Part shown: positions 22,426 to 31,059 of the stretch, in pieces
Position numbering within the stretch: the stretch's first letter is position 1
How the letters are laid out: each line of letters starts with the position of its first letter
NCBI GenBank assembly: GCA_022837505.1
Contig: JALHFZ010000011.1
Coordinates: forward strand, 1-41,825
Length of the DNA: 41,825 bases
Direction of reading: 5' to 3'
Origin: Synergistaceae bacterium
GTDB taxonomy: Bacteria; Synergistota; Synergistia; Synergistales; Aminobacteriaceae
Program-made: the position numbers and the translations under genes
Notes under the pieces: generated by a model
Database searches by the model: none
Told to the model about the DNA's origin: nothing
What the model saw: the letters and a program-made list of their open reading frames with translations, nothing else

Positions 22426-25334
22426 CTGCTTTTCCGTCCCTTTCTGATCGTCTTGTAATCGTACATCCTGCTGTCGGCAATGGCAACGACCTCCAGAAGA
22501 TCTGCGCCGTCCTCCGGGCTCGATGCCAAACCATAGTCGAGGATCACCGGCTCCGTGAGGGGCGGAATTTTCAGTTCTCCCACGATCCTCTCAAGGCGCT
22601 TCATCGCCTCCCGCGCCTGAGGGGGCGTGACGTCGGGGAGATAGAGAAGAAATTCGTCGCCGCCGTACCGGCCGATCATGTCGCAGCTTCGCAAATTCTC
22701 GCTGATAGCCGCCGAGGTCCGCCGAAGGACTTCATCCCCCGCTCCATGACCGTACCGGTCGTTGACATTCTTGAAGTCCCCGAGGTCCACGAGGATCACA
22801 GTACCCCTTCCGCCGCTGCGGAGAATGCGCCCCCGCTCCTCCTCCAGGCGTTCCATGATAAACCGCCGGTTCCATACCTCCGTCAGGGGATCGATGAGGG
22901 CCTCTCGCCGCCGGGAAGCGATGATATTGTTCAGGGCCCAGAAGGTGGCCATGTGTTCCGCAATGATCTCGAGCAGTTTTTCATCCGTATCGGAAAAACC
23001 ATTTTTGCTGCAGGCGGTGAGCACTCCGAAGACCTTTCCATCGAAGATCATGGGCATGGCGAGGCCCGTCCTTCTGCCCTCCGCCCGTCTCTCCCTTTTC
23101 TCTCCCGAGAGGAAGGCCATCTCGGCTTCTTCTCTGCAGCAGAGGATATTTTTCCCCTCTCCGGAGCTACGGGCAGCCTCGGCGAGGATCTTCAGCTTCC
23201 GGGGGCCCAGGGGATCGGGTACAAAGAAGGCCGCCCGGGGAAATTCGATTTCCGTGACGAGAATATCCACTATTTTGCTGAAGAGGTCTTCATTCGTCCG
23301 TACCCTGGCCACCCGGGAGATGACACCGTGGAGGAATTCAAGCTGCCGCACCCTCTTGTTCAGCTCCGCCTTGGCGGTGAGCTCCTCCTGGTGTAGGGCA
23401 ATATAGGAGCCGATGAGGTCAAGGGTATCCCTCTCCCTGGCCCCGAAGGCATTCTTACAGTTGCTGTCGATGGCCATGGCCCCCCAGATGGTCCCCTGGT
23501 AGGCCACAGGGACGAATGCTATGGATCGGGCTTCGGGGGAGTGGGGAATATAAAAGGGATCGGCGGAAAGATCGCCCGATAGGTAGGGTTTGCCCGTGGA
23601 GAGAACCTGGCCGATGATCCCCTTCATTTCCTTAGGCAAATCAGCCTGGCCAGTCCTTTCTATCTCTCCGAGCAGATCGGTGGTATCAAAATGCTCCCTA
23701 TCATCGATAGAACGGAGCCATAGAAAAAGATTGCGGTAGGAGAGGATCGACGGAAGATGGCGGGACAGAACGTCAAAAAGCTCTTCAAGGTTTTTTGCCC
23801 GGGAGAACTGGGCGAAAAGGGCCAGAAGGACCTCCTGGTCTGCGGTCTGCTTCTGCAGCTCCATCTTCTGGCGCTGAAGGAGGAGGGTGTTCTTTTTCAG
23901 CTGCTCTTCCGCAGTTTTCAGTCCGCTGATGTCAGTGGCGATGGCAAGATAGGCCTGATTTTGAGCGTTTTCCTCCCCCTGAAGACGGTTGAGGGTGACG
24001 TCGGCCCAGAGGGGAACCGCCCGGTTTTCTGAAAAGACGAGTTCAGCCCGCTGAAATTCCGCCCCCAGCTCCACGCCCCGGAGGATCATCTCTCCTTCCT
24101 CCCGGGAGGGGGGGGAACCGAGGTCGAGGAGAGGAACTCCCCGAAGCTCCTCGAGGGCCCGTCCGGTAATCTCCTCCCAGCGGAAGTTCCCCGTAAGAAA
24201 GCGCCCCTCCCTGTCGAGAACCGCTATGGCTGATGCGGCGCTGTTGAATATGGATCGGAAAGCCGACTCGCTGCTGCGCGCTTCGAGCTCTCCCCGTCTT
24301 CTCAGAAAGAGAAGGGTGGCCAAAAGAAGAAAGAGCACGAGGAAAATTCCAAGGAAATCCCGCTGTATGCGGAGATCAGACAGGGCTGTGTTGATCTCCG
24401 CCTCGGAGGTGGTGAGGGCAACGACCAGTCTTTCCGATCCGATCCGAAGGGAATTCCAGGCCAGGAGCCTTCGAATGGGGGCTTCTTCCGCTTCCCGGGC
24501 GAGAAGAAAATCTCCCTTTCCCGACATATCGTCTTTCATTCGGGTCCAGGCTTCCTTCAGCCCGGCAGGAAATTCTACGGAGGGGTCGTTCAGGTTTTTC
24601 CCGAGAAGCTCCATATTTTTATGCTGGATAATGGTTCCGTCCTGGTGAATGACCATGGCGGCTCCGTCTTCTCCCCGTACCACGGGGAGCACATAGCGTG
24701 AGATAAAGGGGCTGAGGTCCATCACCGTCAGAAGATATCCCGGCACGGTTCCCCAGCGGATGAGAGGGTCAACGAGGATCATCAGTTTCAGTTCAGGGGT
24801 TATATGAATTTTTCCCGAGAGGGAAAAGACGGGGTCATTTTCCGTGAGATCCGTCACCTCCTGGGGAAAATCACAGGCATGGCGGAAGCTCTCCACGAAC
24901 TCCCGGGCGGCATTTCCCGAGGGGGTCGACCGGTAGGCCGAGATCAGAAGAGGGTCTGCCTCTTTTTGTGTCGCCGCAAAACAGTATCCGAGGAGGCTCG
25001 AGTTGTTGTACACGAAGGGGGAAAGGATGGACTTGGCCTGAAGGGGGCTCATGTCCCCGAGGATGACCTTGAGGAAGACCTCGTCGATAAGGAAGCTTCT
25101 CTGAAAACGGATGCTCTGGAGCTGGTCCTCCCATGCAAGGCGCGTGAGGGAGGCGGACAGAAGCTGCTGGTCCCTGAGGAAATTCTCCTGTTTGCGAACG
25201 GCCTGACGGTCAAACCGCGCCATAAGGAGGAGGGCGGCGCCAAGGATAAAGAACATCAGAAGGCCATACCAGTAAAAACTGACCTTGAGACCTTTGCTTT
25301 CCGGGATAAAGGTCAGAGATTCCTTCGCCTTCAA
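22422..25334 (-). CDS. Membrane diguanylate cyclase with dCache, PAS, two GAF and GGDEF domains
   Basis: The 970-residue sensor makes cyclic di-GMP from two GTP. In order: a membrane helix (about 20-40); an extracytoplasmic dCache-like sensor (about 45-325); a second helix (about 328-347); a PAS domain (about 355-480, FRSIFNSAASAIAVLDREGRF); a coiled coil rich in Gln and Lys (about 478-510); a GAF domain (about 515-650, FVPVAYQGTIWGAMAIDS); a second GAF (about 665-800, GLAMPMIFDGKVFGVLTA); and the catalytic GGDEF domain (RYGGDEFLLYLP, motif at 891-895). The inhibitory RxxD site is intact five residues upstream (RSCD, 882-885). The start is TTG (25334) with AGGAGG eight bases before it. A TGCTATAAT extended -10 lies about 45 bp upstream. 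Its stop overlaps the VOC gene start. Confidence 0.93.
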   Translation of the reverse strand: MKAKESLTFIPESKGLKVSFYWYGLLMFFILGAALLLMARFDRQAVRKQENFLRDQQLLSASLTRLAWEDQLQSIRFQRSFLIDEVFLKVILGDMSPLQAKSILSPFVYNNSSLLGYCFAATQKEADPLLISAYRSTPSGNAAREFVESFRHACDFPQEVTDLTENDPVFSLSGKIHITPELKLMILVDPLIRWGTVPGYLLTVMDLSPFISRYVLPVVRGEDGAAMVIHQDGTIIQHKNMELLGKNLNDPSVEFPAGLKEAWTRMKDDMSGKGDFLLAREAEEAPIRRLLAWNSLRIGSERLVVALTTSEAEINTALSDLRIQRDFLGIFLVLFLLLATLLFLRRRGELEARSSESAFRSIFNSAASAIAVLDREGRFLTGNFRWEEITGRALEELRGVPLLDLGSPPSREEGEMILRGVELGAEFQRAELVFSENRAVPLWADVTLNRLQGEENAQNQAYLAIATDISGLKTAEEQLKKNTLLLQRQKMELQKQTADQEVLLALFAQFSRAKNLEELFDVLSRHLPSILSYRNLFLWLRSIDDREHFDTTDLLGEIERTGQADLPKEMKGIIGQVLSTGKPYLSGDLSADPFYIPHSPEARSIAFVPVAYQGTIWGAMAIDSNCKNAFGARERDTLDLIGSYIALHQEELTAKAELNKRVRQLEFLHGVISRVARVRTNEDLFSKIVDILVTEIEFPRAAFFVPDPLGPRKLKILAEAARSSGEGKNILCCREEAEMAFLSGEKRERRAEGRRTGLAMPMIFDGKVFGVLTACSKNGFSDTDEKLLEIIAEHMATFWALNNIIASRRREALIDPLTEVWNRRFIMERLEEERGRILRSGGRGTVILVDLGDFKNVNDRYGHGAGDEVLRRTSAAISENLRSCDMIGRYGGDEFLLYLPDVTPPQAREAMKRLERIVGELKIPPLTEPVILDYGLASSPEDGADLLEVVAIADSRMYDYKTIRKGRKSR

Positions 25335-25376
25335 AGCCCCTGTCCTCCTGATTCTTAAGGATTACCCAGCTGTTCC

Positions 25377-25385
25377 ATTATAGCA
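25377..25385 (-). promoter_or_regulatory. Extended -10 promoter (TGCTATAAT) of the GGDEF-VOC operon
   Basis: A perfect TATAAT preceded by TGC on the minus strand lies about 43 bp before the TTG start. No good -35 is present, as expected for an extended -10 promoter. Confidence 0.6.
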
Positions 25386-25450
25386 AAATTTACCTTCCGA
25401 TCCTCATATGTTCATTCTCTTTCTTAAAATCTCATAATTTTACTCTTATC

Positions 25451-25481
25451 AAAAGAGGGGCCGCCCGGTCTGGGCGGCCCC
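25451..25481 (-). terminator. GC-rich hairpin with short T-tract upstream of the GGDEF promoter
   Basis: A ten-bp perfect stem GGGGCCGCCC/GGGCGGCCCC around a 5-nt loop is followed on the minus strand by TCTTTT. No intact minus-strand gene ends here. It may insulate the GGDEF operon or be the terminator of a lost gene. The rest of 25482-25716 has no intact gene. Confidence 0.55.
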
Positions 25482-25716
25482 CGGTGAATCCTTGTTCTGG
25501 CTGAAGTTATCTCCAGGGCTCTTTAACCCTTTCGGGGCCGTCGGGGAGCCGTGGGAAACTCCTCCCCCGGAGGGATCTGCCATAGCTGGTCCGCCACCCC
25601 GGTCGCCTTCCGGGGAGGATATCCTTCCGCCCGGAACGGAAATGCCCTGGCCTCCCTTCTCGTGAGCACGGGAAAGGGGAGTGCGGCGGCAGAGCAGCTG
25701 TTCTTCGATTTCGGGT

Positions 25717-25950
25717 CATGACAATCTGGGCCGCGGGAAGGCTGCCCTCTATGCGCTGAAAGAATGGCGGATAGCCGACTTTTCTCTTCCCGGTGGAATA
25801 TCCCTCTCTGCTGACGAGAAATTCTACCGGGATCTGTGGAGGCGGTATTTCGATTCCACCGCCGTGTCCACCCGGCTCAACCCCCGTCTCCAGAGGCAGT
25901 TCCTCCCTAAAAAATACTGGAAACACCTTCCTGAAAAAGAAGAGGGGTAA
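25717..25950 (+). pseudogene. C-terminal remnant of a DUF4130 (TIGR03915-type DNA metabolism) protein
   Basis: The last 78 codons of a plus-strand frame match the end of the DUF4130 'probable DNA metabolism protein' family. They read ALKEWRIADF, then LSADEKFYRDLWRRYFDS, then TRLNPRLQRQFLPKKYWKHLPE. Intact members are about 250 residues. Upstream, all three frames are broken by stops and I cannot reconstruct the N-terminal two-thirds, although a frame ending QLFFDFGS may be part of the decayed body. The partner radical-SAM gene usually found next to this family is absent here. It has no start or ribosome-binding site of its own. I read it as a deletion remnant. Confidence 0.7.
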
Positions 25951-25993
25951 AAAAACACCCCCGGAGCCGGGTTCATGCCCGGCTTCGGGGGTG
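25949..25993 (-). terminator. Strong terminator of the Na/Pi cotransporter gene
   Basis: A 16-bp stem (25956-25971 with 25978-25993, one G-T pair, loop TTCATG) is followed by seven T residues on the minus strand, just past the stop of the transporter gene. The arms (GCACCCCCGAAGCCGG on the minus strand) resemble the inner hairpin at 16126-16165. Confidence 0.92.
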
Positions 25994-26012
25994 CCCTTTC
26001 AAACAGGGGGGC

Positions 26013-27629
26013 TTACTTTTTGGTATGGAGCCTTGCGATGTCCAGCGCGATGAAGGAGAGGTTGTGGGCATGGTCGCACATCCTTTCCAGGTTGCTGAGG
26101 ATGTCGATGAAGATGACCCCTCCCTGGGGAGTGCAGCCGCCCTGGTTGAGCCGGGCAATGTGATTTTTGCGAAGCTCGGTTTCCATCCTGTCCACCTCGT
26201 CCTCGATACGGTCCACCTCCCTGGCCTTCTCCGGATTCTCTTCATCCAGGGACTCTAAAGAAAGTCTCACCGCCTGCTCTACCAGATCGAACATGCCATT
26301 GAATTCCTCCATGGCGAGTTCTGAAAAGACCACGCCGTGGTCGATTTTGTATTCGTAGAGTTCGATGAGATTCGTGGAATGGTCGCCGATCCGTTCAATA
26401 TCCCCTGTGCCGTTCACATAGGAGCCGAGGACCGTGGACAGTTCGCTTGAAAGGCCCTTCTGCCAGACCTCCGACGCATAGGAGGAGACGGCCCGGTTGA
26501 TCTCGTTGACCCCCCTTTCCGTCGCCGTGACGGATTCGATCATTTTCAAATCGTTTTCCACGAAGGCCCTCCGCACATCGCGCAGCATCGAACGAGCCAT
26601 GGACCCCATGTGGAGGATTTCCTTCTTCACTGCATCCACCGCAGCGGCGGACGATGCGCCTACGAGTTTCATATCCAGGTAGATAGGGCCCGACATGGCG
26701 ATCTCACCCCGATCGGGGACGATGCGCCGGGCGAGCCAGACGAAGACGGAAGCGAAGGGAAGAAAAAGAAGGGTATTGCTCACGTTGAAGATGGTATGGG
26801 CATTGGCGATCTGCCGGCTGATATCCCCCGATGTGGAGAGGATAATCTGCCGGAAGAGTGGAAGGCACAAAAGGAAAATGGCTGCCCCGATGACGTTGAA
26901 GAGAACGTGGACAACAGCGGCCTGCTTGGCCGACCGGTTCGAGCCGAGGGAGGCGAGCACGGCCGTAATGGTCGTTCCGATATTGTCTCCCAGCAGGATC
27001 GGGATGGCGGCATCAAGAGAGAGCAGCCCCTGGGCCGCCATGGCCATGGTGAGGCCGATGGTGGCGGAACTCGCCTGGACTATCATGGTGACGACCGTTC
27101 CCACAAGAAGCCCAAGAAGAGGGTTCGTTCCGAAGGCCAGAAAAAGATCCTTCCTGTCCCGAAGAAAAGCCATGGAGTTCTCCATGGTCTGCATCCCGAG
27201 GAAGAGGAGACCAAAGCCCACCATTCCGTTTCCTACGTATTTCTGCCGCTTGCTTCGCCCGAAGAGTACCAGGAGCACGCCGAAACCGATGACGGGAAGG
27301 GCGAAATCCTTGACCTTGAAGGCCACGATCTGAGCGGTCACCGTCGTTCCGATATTGGCCCCCATGATGACCCCCACGGCCTGCTTCAGGGTCATGAGCC
27401 CCGCATGGACGAAGCTCACAGTCATGACTGTCGTGCCGCTGCTGCTCTGAATGAGCATCGCCACGAGGGCACCTATGAAGACACCGCGGATGGGTGTTTT
27501 CGTCAGGGAGCCGATGAGGGTGCGCATTCTGTCTCCGGCAAGATACTGCAGGGCTTCGCTCATGAGCTTGATTCCGAAGAGGAAGAGCCCCACTCCTCCC
27601 AGGATCTGAAACGCACTGCTCCACGTCAC
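26013..27629 (-). CDS. Na+/phosphate cotransporter with C-terminal PhoU-like domain
   Basis: The 538-residue membrane protein belongs to the Na/Pi cotransporter II family (NptA/YjbB type), which moves phosphate with sodium. The two inverted repeats have QSSS-type signatures: MLIQSSSGTTVMTVSFVHAG (about 59-78) and MIVQASSATIGLTMAMAAQG (about 182-201). GANIGTTVTAQ and GDNIGTTITAV follow them respectively. Eight or so hydrophobic helices end near residue 310. The remainder (about 340-538) is a helical PhoU-like regulatory region with DIERIGDHSTNLIELYEY and NLERMCDHAHNLSFIALDIA. The start is GTG (27629) with a G-rich ribosome site. A strong terminator follows. Import versus export direction is uncertain in this family. 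Confidence 0.93.
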   Translation of the reverse strand: MTWSSAFQILGGVGLFLFGIKLMSEALQYLAGDRMRTLIGSLTKTPIRGVFIGALVAMLIQSSSGTTVMTVSFVHAGLMTLKQAVGVIMGANIGTTVTAQIVAFKVKDFALPVIGFGVLLVLFGRSKRQKYVGNGMVGFGLLFLGMQTMENSMAFLRDRKDLFLAFGTNPLLGLLVGTVVTMIVQASSATIGLTMAMAAQGLLSLDAAIPILLGDNIGTTITAVLASLGSNRSAKQAAVVHVLFNVIGAAIFLLCLPLFRQIILSTSGDISRQIANAHTIFNVSNTLLFLPFASVFVWLARRIVPDRGEIAMSGPIYLDMKLVGASSAAAVDAVKKEILHMGSMARSMLRDVRRAFVENDLKMIESVTATERGVNEINRAVSSYASEVWQKGLSSELSTVLGSYVNGTGDIERIGDHSTNLIELYEYKIDHGVVFSELAMEEFNGMFDLVEQAVRLSLESLDEENPEKAREVDRIEDEVDRMETELRKNHIARLNQGGCTPQGGVIFIDILSNLERMCDHAHNLSFIALDIARLHTKK

Positions 27630-27733
27630 GAAACCAACCCCCGCTTCGTCTTTCTATCCGTCCAGGAAATACTTTCCCCCGGCTTTCTCCCGATGAACCG
27701 GGATCTGCTCAGGGGCTGCTTCACCGGGGAGAA

Positions 27734-27874
27734 CTATTCTCCCTTCGCCGCCTGCACCACTTCATCCATGGTGAGAATCTCATCCTCGTCGGAGGGCAGG
27801 TAATCCCTGTCTCTGCGGGAGAGTTCCCTGGCGAGCATCCAGCTTTCCCTGATTTCAATCTTTTCATCTTCCAT
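27734..27874 (-). CDS. Small hypothetical acidic protein (46 residues)
   Basis: The short frame starts with ATG after GGAGG and encodes a charged peptide (MEDEKIEIRESWMLARELSRRD, then LPSDEDEILTMDEVVQAA). The spacing and strong ribosome-binding site support translation. The sequence looks like a regulatory or antitoxin-sized helix-rich peptide, but I recognise no family. It begins 18 bp after the stop of the next upstream small ORF (27892), so the two form a small operon ahead of the Na/Pi gene. Confidence 0.6.
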   Translation of the reverse strand: MEDEKIEIRESWMLARELSRRDRDYLPSDEDEILTMDEVVQAAKGE

Positions 27875-27891
27875 CAGGACCGCCTCCTTTT

Positions 27892-28152
27892 TTATTCCGG
27901 GGATCGGCCGTAAAGGAAAACGCCTTTGCCTGAGCTGTTCCTTCCCTTTCTGAGGAAGTTCGTCACCGCCTCAAAGGGGAGGTCCGCTTCCGCAGCGGCC
28001 ACGGCCGCCTCTTCGCCGACCCGCTTCCAGAAGGCTTCTTCTTTTTTTCGGGAGAGAAAGGGTTCCCGGGGCGGAAGGGAATAGACGAGAGGCCCGAGGG
28101 TGCGCCCTTCTTTCTCTCCTGAGACTATGGCATATTCTGCCAGGGCAAACAC
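27892..28152 (-). CDS. Hypothetical protein (86 residues)
   Basis: This small soluble protein contains LGPLVYSLPPREPFLSRKKEEAFWKRVGEEAAVAAAEADLP and a C-terminal segment FEAVTNFLRKGRNSSGKGVFLYGR. I do not recognise it. The first usable codon is GTG at 28152, only two codons after an in-frame stop, and it abuts the AGGAGG, which is too close. A CTG three codons on (28143) would have ideal spacing, so the true start is unclear. Codon use looks normal and the downstream 46-codon ORF follows closely. It is divergent from the helicase gene. Confidence 0.5.
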   Translation of the reverse strand: MFALAEYAIVSGEKEGRTLGPLVYSLPPREPFLSRKKEEAFWKRVGEEAAVAAAEADLPFEAVTNFLRKGRNSSGKGVFLYGRSPE

Positions 28153-28252
28153 CTCCTCTCACCACTATAATATCATGCTTTTCCCCTTCTGTTTGTGATA
28201 CCATGACGGAACATTCTCATTCACTTTACTCTGCATGAAGGAGGGTTGCCCT

Positions 28253-29836
28253 TTGGATCCCTACTCATTCTACCCCTGGCAGCTCAAGGCATACCGGGCA
28301 ATTCGGGATAAAAACGCCGTCCTTTCCGCCCCCACGGGGTCGGGAAAAACCCTGGTGGCCTATCTCTGGGCCGGAATACTTGATTACCGGGGAAAGGTCT
28401 GCGCTCCCGACTGCCGCAGAATTCTCTTCACGGCCCCCATCAAGGCCCTGAGCAACGAACGGTACATGGACCTCCGCAGGCTCGGCCTCGACGTGGGGAT
28501 CGAGACGGGAGACTTCAAGAAGAACGAGGGGGCCCCGATCATCTGCTGCACCCAGGAGATCTACTCCCTCAAATACGCCCGGGTGGCCGGGCAAAAGCTG
28601 ATCGTCGACGAATTTCACTATATCTTCGACGACCCCGACCGGGCCCGGGCCTACATCGACGGCATTCGGAACACGGCCTTCTCCACGGACATGCTCATCA
28701 TGTCGGCCACCCTCGGCGGTGCCGGCTCCGTGGTGGAATACCTCGAGCGGGTGACCGACCGGGAGTTCTGCCTCTATGAGAACACAAAGCGGGAGACGGA
28801 ACTGATCTTCACCCCCCGGAAACCCGCGCGGATCGACAGCCTCAGGGATGCCCTCGTCTTTCTCTTCTCCCAGAAGGGGGCTATGGAGCTGGCCTTTCTC
28901 GCCTCGAAGTACCGCCGGAAGATCTCCGGTCCCCAGAGGGACCGCCTTCTCGAACTGGCGGCCATCCTCCAGGTTCCCAAGATTCAGCAGCCCCTCTTCA
29001 ACGGAGTGGGGATCTACCACGGAGGGATGCTCCCCAAGGAGAAGCTCCTGGTGGAATCGGCCTTCCGGGAACGGATTCTCGACGTGGTCTGCGGAACGAA
29101 CGCCCTGGCCCTCGGGGTGAATCTTCCGGCGGAGTCGGTGGTCTTCGCCCAGCTCGTCCATTATCACTCCGACCGGCCGATTTCGAAGAACGAATTCTCC
29201 CAGATGGCCGGGCGGGCGGGGCGGAAGGGGCTCTTCGACCCCGGCTACGTGACCTGGCTGAAAAATTCACCCTTCGAACGGAGGGGGTTTGATACAGGGG
29301 AGATCTTCGCCGAGCTGGTCGCCGCCGACTCCGAGCCCGCGGCGGTCTCCCTGCGCCCCTCCTGGGGGCGGCTGCTGCGAAAGGAGGTGCTCCTCGAGGA
29401 CGAAGGGGAATACATCGCCGATTTCTCCTGGCCCCAGGGGGACCCCTACCTTATGCAGACCATTCTGCGGTCAGGCCTCAGCCGCATCGACCGGGCTCTG
29501 CGGAGAATGGTCGGAGGGCGGGAGAAAAAGCGTTTCCGGAAGATCCTGGCAGCCCTGTGGTACGAGGAGATGGAGATCGAGGAGAATCTGGAGATGGCCT
29601 TTCTCTTCTTCTCGGAGAATCCGCCGAGCGCCCTCATGGCGGCCCAGGTGATCCTCCCCTTCGAGCGGAACTATCTTCAGGCCCTGCTGAAGGTCAAGCG
29701 GTACGCCAACCGGCTCCCCTCAGGGTATGCCTTCCGGTCGATGAACGAGCTGAACAGGACGGTGGACGATATCGACCCCACCATCTACGGCTTCGAGGAG
29801 AAAATACGGGAGATCGAGGATTCGCTCCTTTCCTGA
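28253..29836 (+). CDS. Compact Ski2-like superfamily 2 DEAD/DEAH-box helicase
   Basis: This is a 527-residue ATP-dependent RNA or DNA helicase. Motifs: PTGSGKT (Walker A), TAPIKALSNERY (Ia), CTQEIYSL (Ib), DEFH in place of DEVH (II), MSATLGG (III), IYHGGMLPKEKLLVE and GTNALALGVNLPAESVVF (IV-V), and SQMAGRAGRKG (VI). The pattern with 'GVNLPA' and 'MAGRAGRKG' is that of Ski2/Mtr4-like enzymes. It lacks the long C-terminal and arch regions of Ski2 or HelY; about 150 residues of unassigned helical sequence follow the core. An ATG at 28235 is possible, but TTG 28253 lies seven bases after AAGGAGGG, so I prefer it. The gene stands alone, convergent with the HD-GYP gene (5-bp gap). Confidence 0.88.
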   Translation: MDPYSFYPWQLKAYRAIRDKNAVLSAPTGSGKTLVAYLWAGILDYRGKVCAPDCRRILFTAPIKALSNERYMDLRRLGLDVGIETGDFKKNEGAPIICCTQEIYSLKYARVAGQKLIVDEFHYIFDDPDRARAYIDGIRNTAFSTDMLIMSATLGGAGSVVEYLERVTDREFCLYENTKRETELIFTPRKPARIDSLRDALVFLFSQKGAMELAFLASKYRRKISGPQRDRLLELAAILQVPKIQQPLFNGVGIYHGGMLPKEKLLVESAFRERILDVVCGTNALALGVNLPAESVVFAQLVHYHSDRPISKNEFSQMAGRAGRKGLFDPGYVTWLKNSPFERRGFDTGEIFAELVAADSEPAAVSLRPSWGRLLRKEVLLEDEGEYIADFSWPQGDPYLMQTILRSGLSRIDRALRRMVGGREKKRFRKILAALWYEEMEIEENLEMAFLFFSENPPSALMAAQVILPFERNYLQALLKVKRYANRLPSGYAFRSMNELNRTVDDIDPTIYGFEEKIREIEDSLLS

Positions 29837-29841
29837 GGGGA

Positions 29842-31014
29842 TCAGACCTTCGCGAGTTCGTACCGGACACCCTTTCCCATATCGTCGAGGGTCCTCCGGA
29901 TGAAGAGCCCCCTCTGAAGGGCCAGGTCGATGATGGTATTCCCCTCAGCCCGCCTCCCCAGGGAGTCGGTGGTGAGGAGCACCTGGGGAAGGTAGATGTC
30001 CGTGCTCCGGGCCCCCGTCACCACCCCTACGCCTCCGTCGGAGAGCTCCACCATGGTTCCCGGAGGGAAGAGCCCCACGGAGACGAGGAGGGCCCGGACG
30101 ATGGCCGGGTCGAAGCTTTTTCCCGAGGACTCAATGATCATGGTGACCGCCTCCCGGCTTCTCATGGGGTCCTTGTAGACCCGCCGGGCGGTGAGGGCAT
30201 CGAAGACGTCCGCCACGGCGGCGATTCTGGCGTGGAGGCTGATGCGGTTTTCTCCGAGGCCGTCGGGGTACCCTTCCCCCGACCACCGCTCATGGTGATT
30301 GCGGATGATGGAGAGGATCCGCCGGTCCTCCACCCCTGAGGATAGGGCGGTGATCATCCCCTGGATGCTGTGGGCCTTCATCTTTTCAAATTCATCGGGG
30401 GTGAGCCTCCCCGGTTTGTTGAGCACGTCCTGAGAAACCCTGGCCTTCCCGAGATCGTGAAGGAGTCCGCCGAAGGTCATGGCTTCCACGAGTTCGCGAT
30501 CTCCCGGATGGAGGATATTGGCTAGATACCCCGAGAGAAGGGCCACGTTGAGGGAATGGACGTAGGTGTATTCATCCGCATCCCTGACCTTGCCGAGGCA
30601 CAGAAGAATCTGAGGTGTGCGCAGTACTTCCGCCGTGAGGTTTTTCGCCTCCCGCGAGAGGGTTTCGATCCCCTCCCGGGAGGGGTTGTTCTCGGCAATC
30701 CGCTGATAGACCTCCTCCACCTGGTGTATGGCCCTTCCTGCCAGGGCAGGGTCGAGGAGGGCCGTCTTCGGCTCCACGGTCCGGACTACCGCCTCGAATT
30801 CCTCCTCGGATATCTCGTAGTCGATCAGAAGGGGGAGGCTTTCGATTTTCCACGTCAGCAGAGTGTCCTGTATTCCCGGGATCGCCGTGAGAATCGTCGG
30901 GACCGAACTCCCCTTCGGCAAAAGCAGAGCTCCGTCTCCCGAGAGCACGTCATCGGCGGTCTTCCCCCGGTAGAGATTCAGTTCACAAACAGGTACCTCT
31001 TTCAGCGTGTTCAC
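29842..31014 (-). CDS. HD-GYP domain cyclic di-GMP phosphodiesterase
   Basis: The 390-residue cytosolic protein degrades cyclic di-GMP. The N-terminal part (about 1-70) resembles the small DUF3391-like domain seen before HD-GYP. The catalytic domain has the early metal His153 (YTYVHSLNVALLSG), HDLGK (186-190), the K-containing segment VLNKPGRLTPDE, His215 (AHSIQGM), the His240-His241 pair and GYP (248-250) in HHERWSGEGYPDGL. All metal ligands appear present, so activity is likely. GTG 31014 follows GGAGG with seven-base spacing. It is the second gene after the glycosyltransferase (45-bp gap), probably one operon. With the GGDEF protein it forms the visible cyclic di-GMP set. Confidence 0.93.
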   Translation of the reverse strand: MNTLKEVPVCELNLYRGKTADDVLSGDGALLLPKGSSVPTILTAIPGIQDTLLTWKIESLPLLIDYEISEEEFEAVVRTVEPKTALLDPALAGRAIHQVEEVYQRIAENNPSREGIETLSREAKNLTAEVLRTPQILLCLGKVRDADEYTYVHSLNVALLSGYLANILHPGDRELVEAMTFGGLLHDLGKARVSQDVLNKPGRLTPDEFEKMKAHSIQGMITALSSGVEDRRILSIIRNHHERWSGEGYPDGLGENRISLHARIAAVADVFDALTARRVYKDPMRSREAVTMIIESSGKSFDPAIVRALLVSVGLFPPGTMVELSDGGVGVVTGARSTDIYLPQVLLTTDSLGRRAEGNTIIDLALQRGLFIRRTLDDMGKGVRYELAKV

Positions 31015-31059
31015 ACCAATTCCTCCAGATTGTTCCTTTTCCGAAGGGGAAACCCTTCT

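Noticed and set aside
25507..25926. 139-codon minus-strand frame
   Set aside because: Pro/Gly/Arg-rich; it opposes the recognisable DUF4130 remnant and carries no motif.
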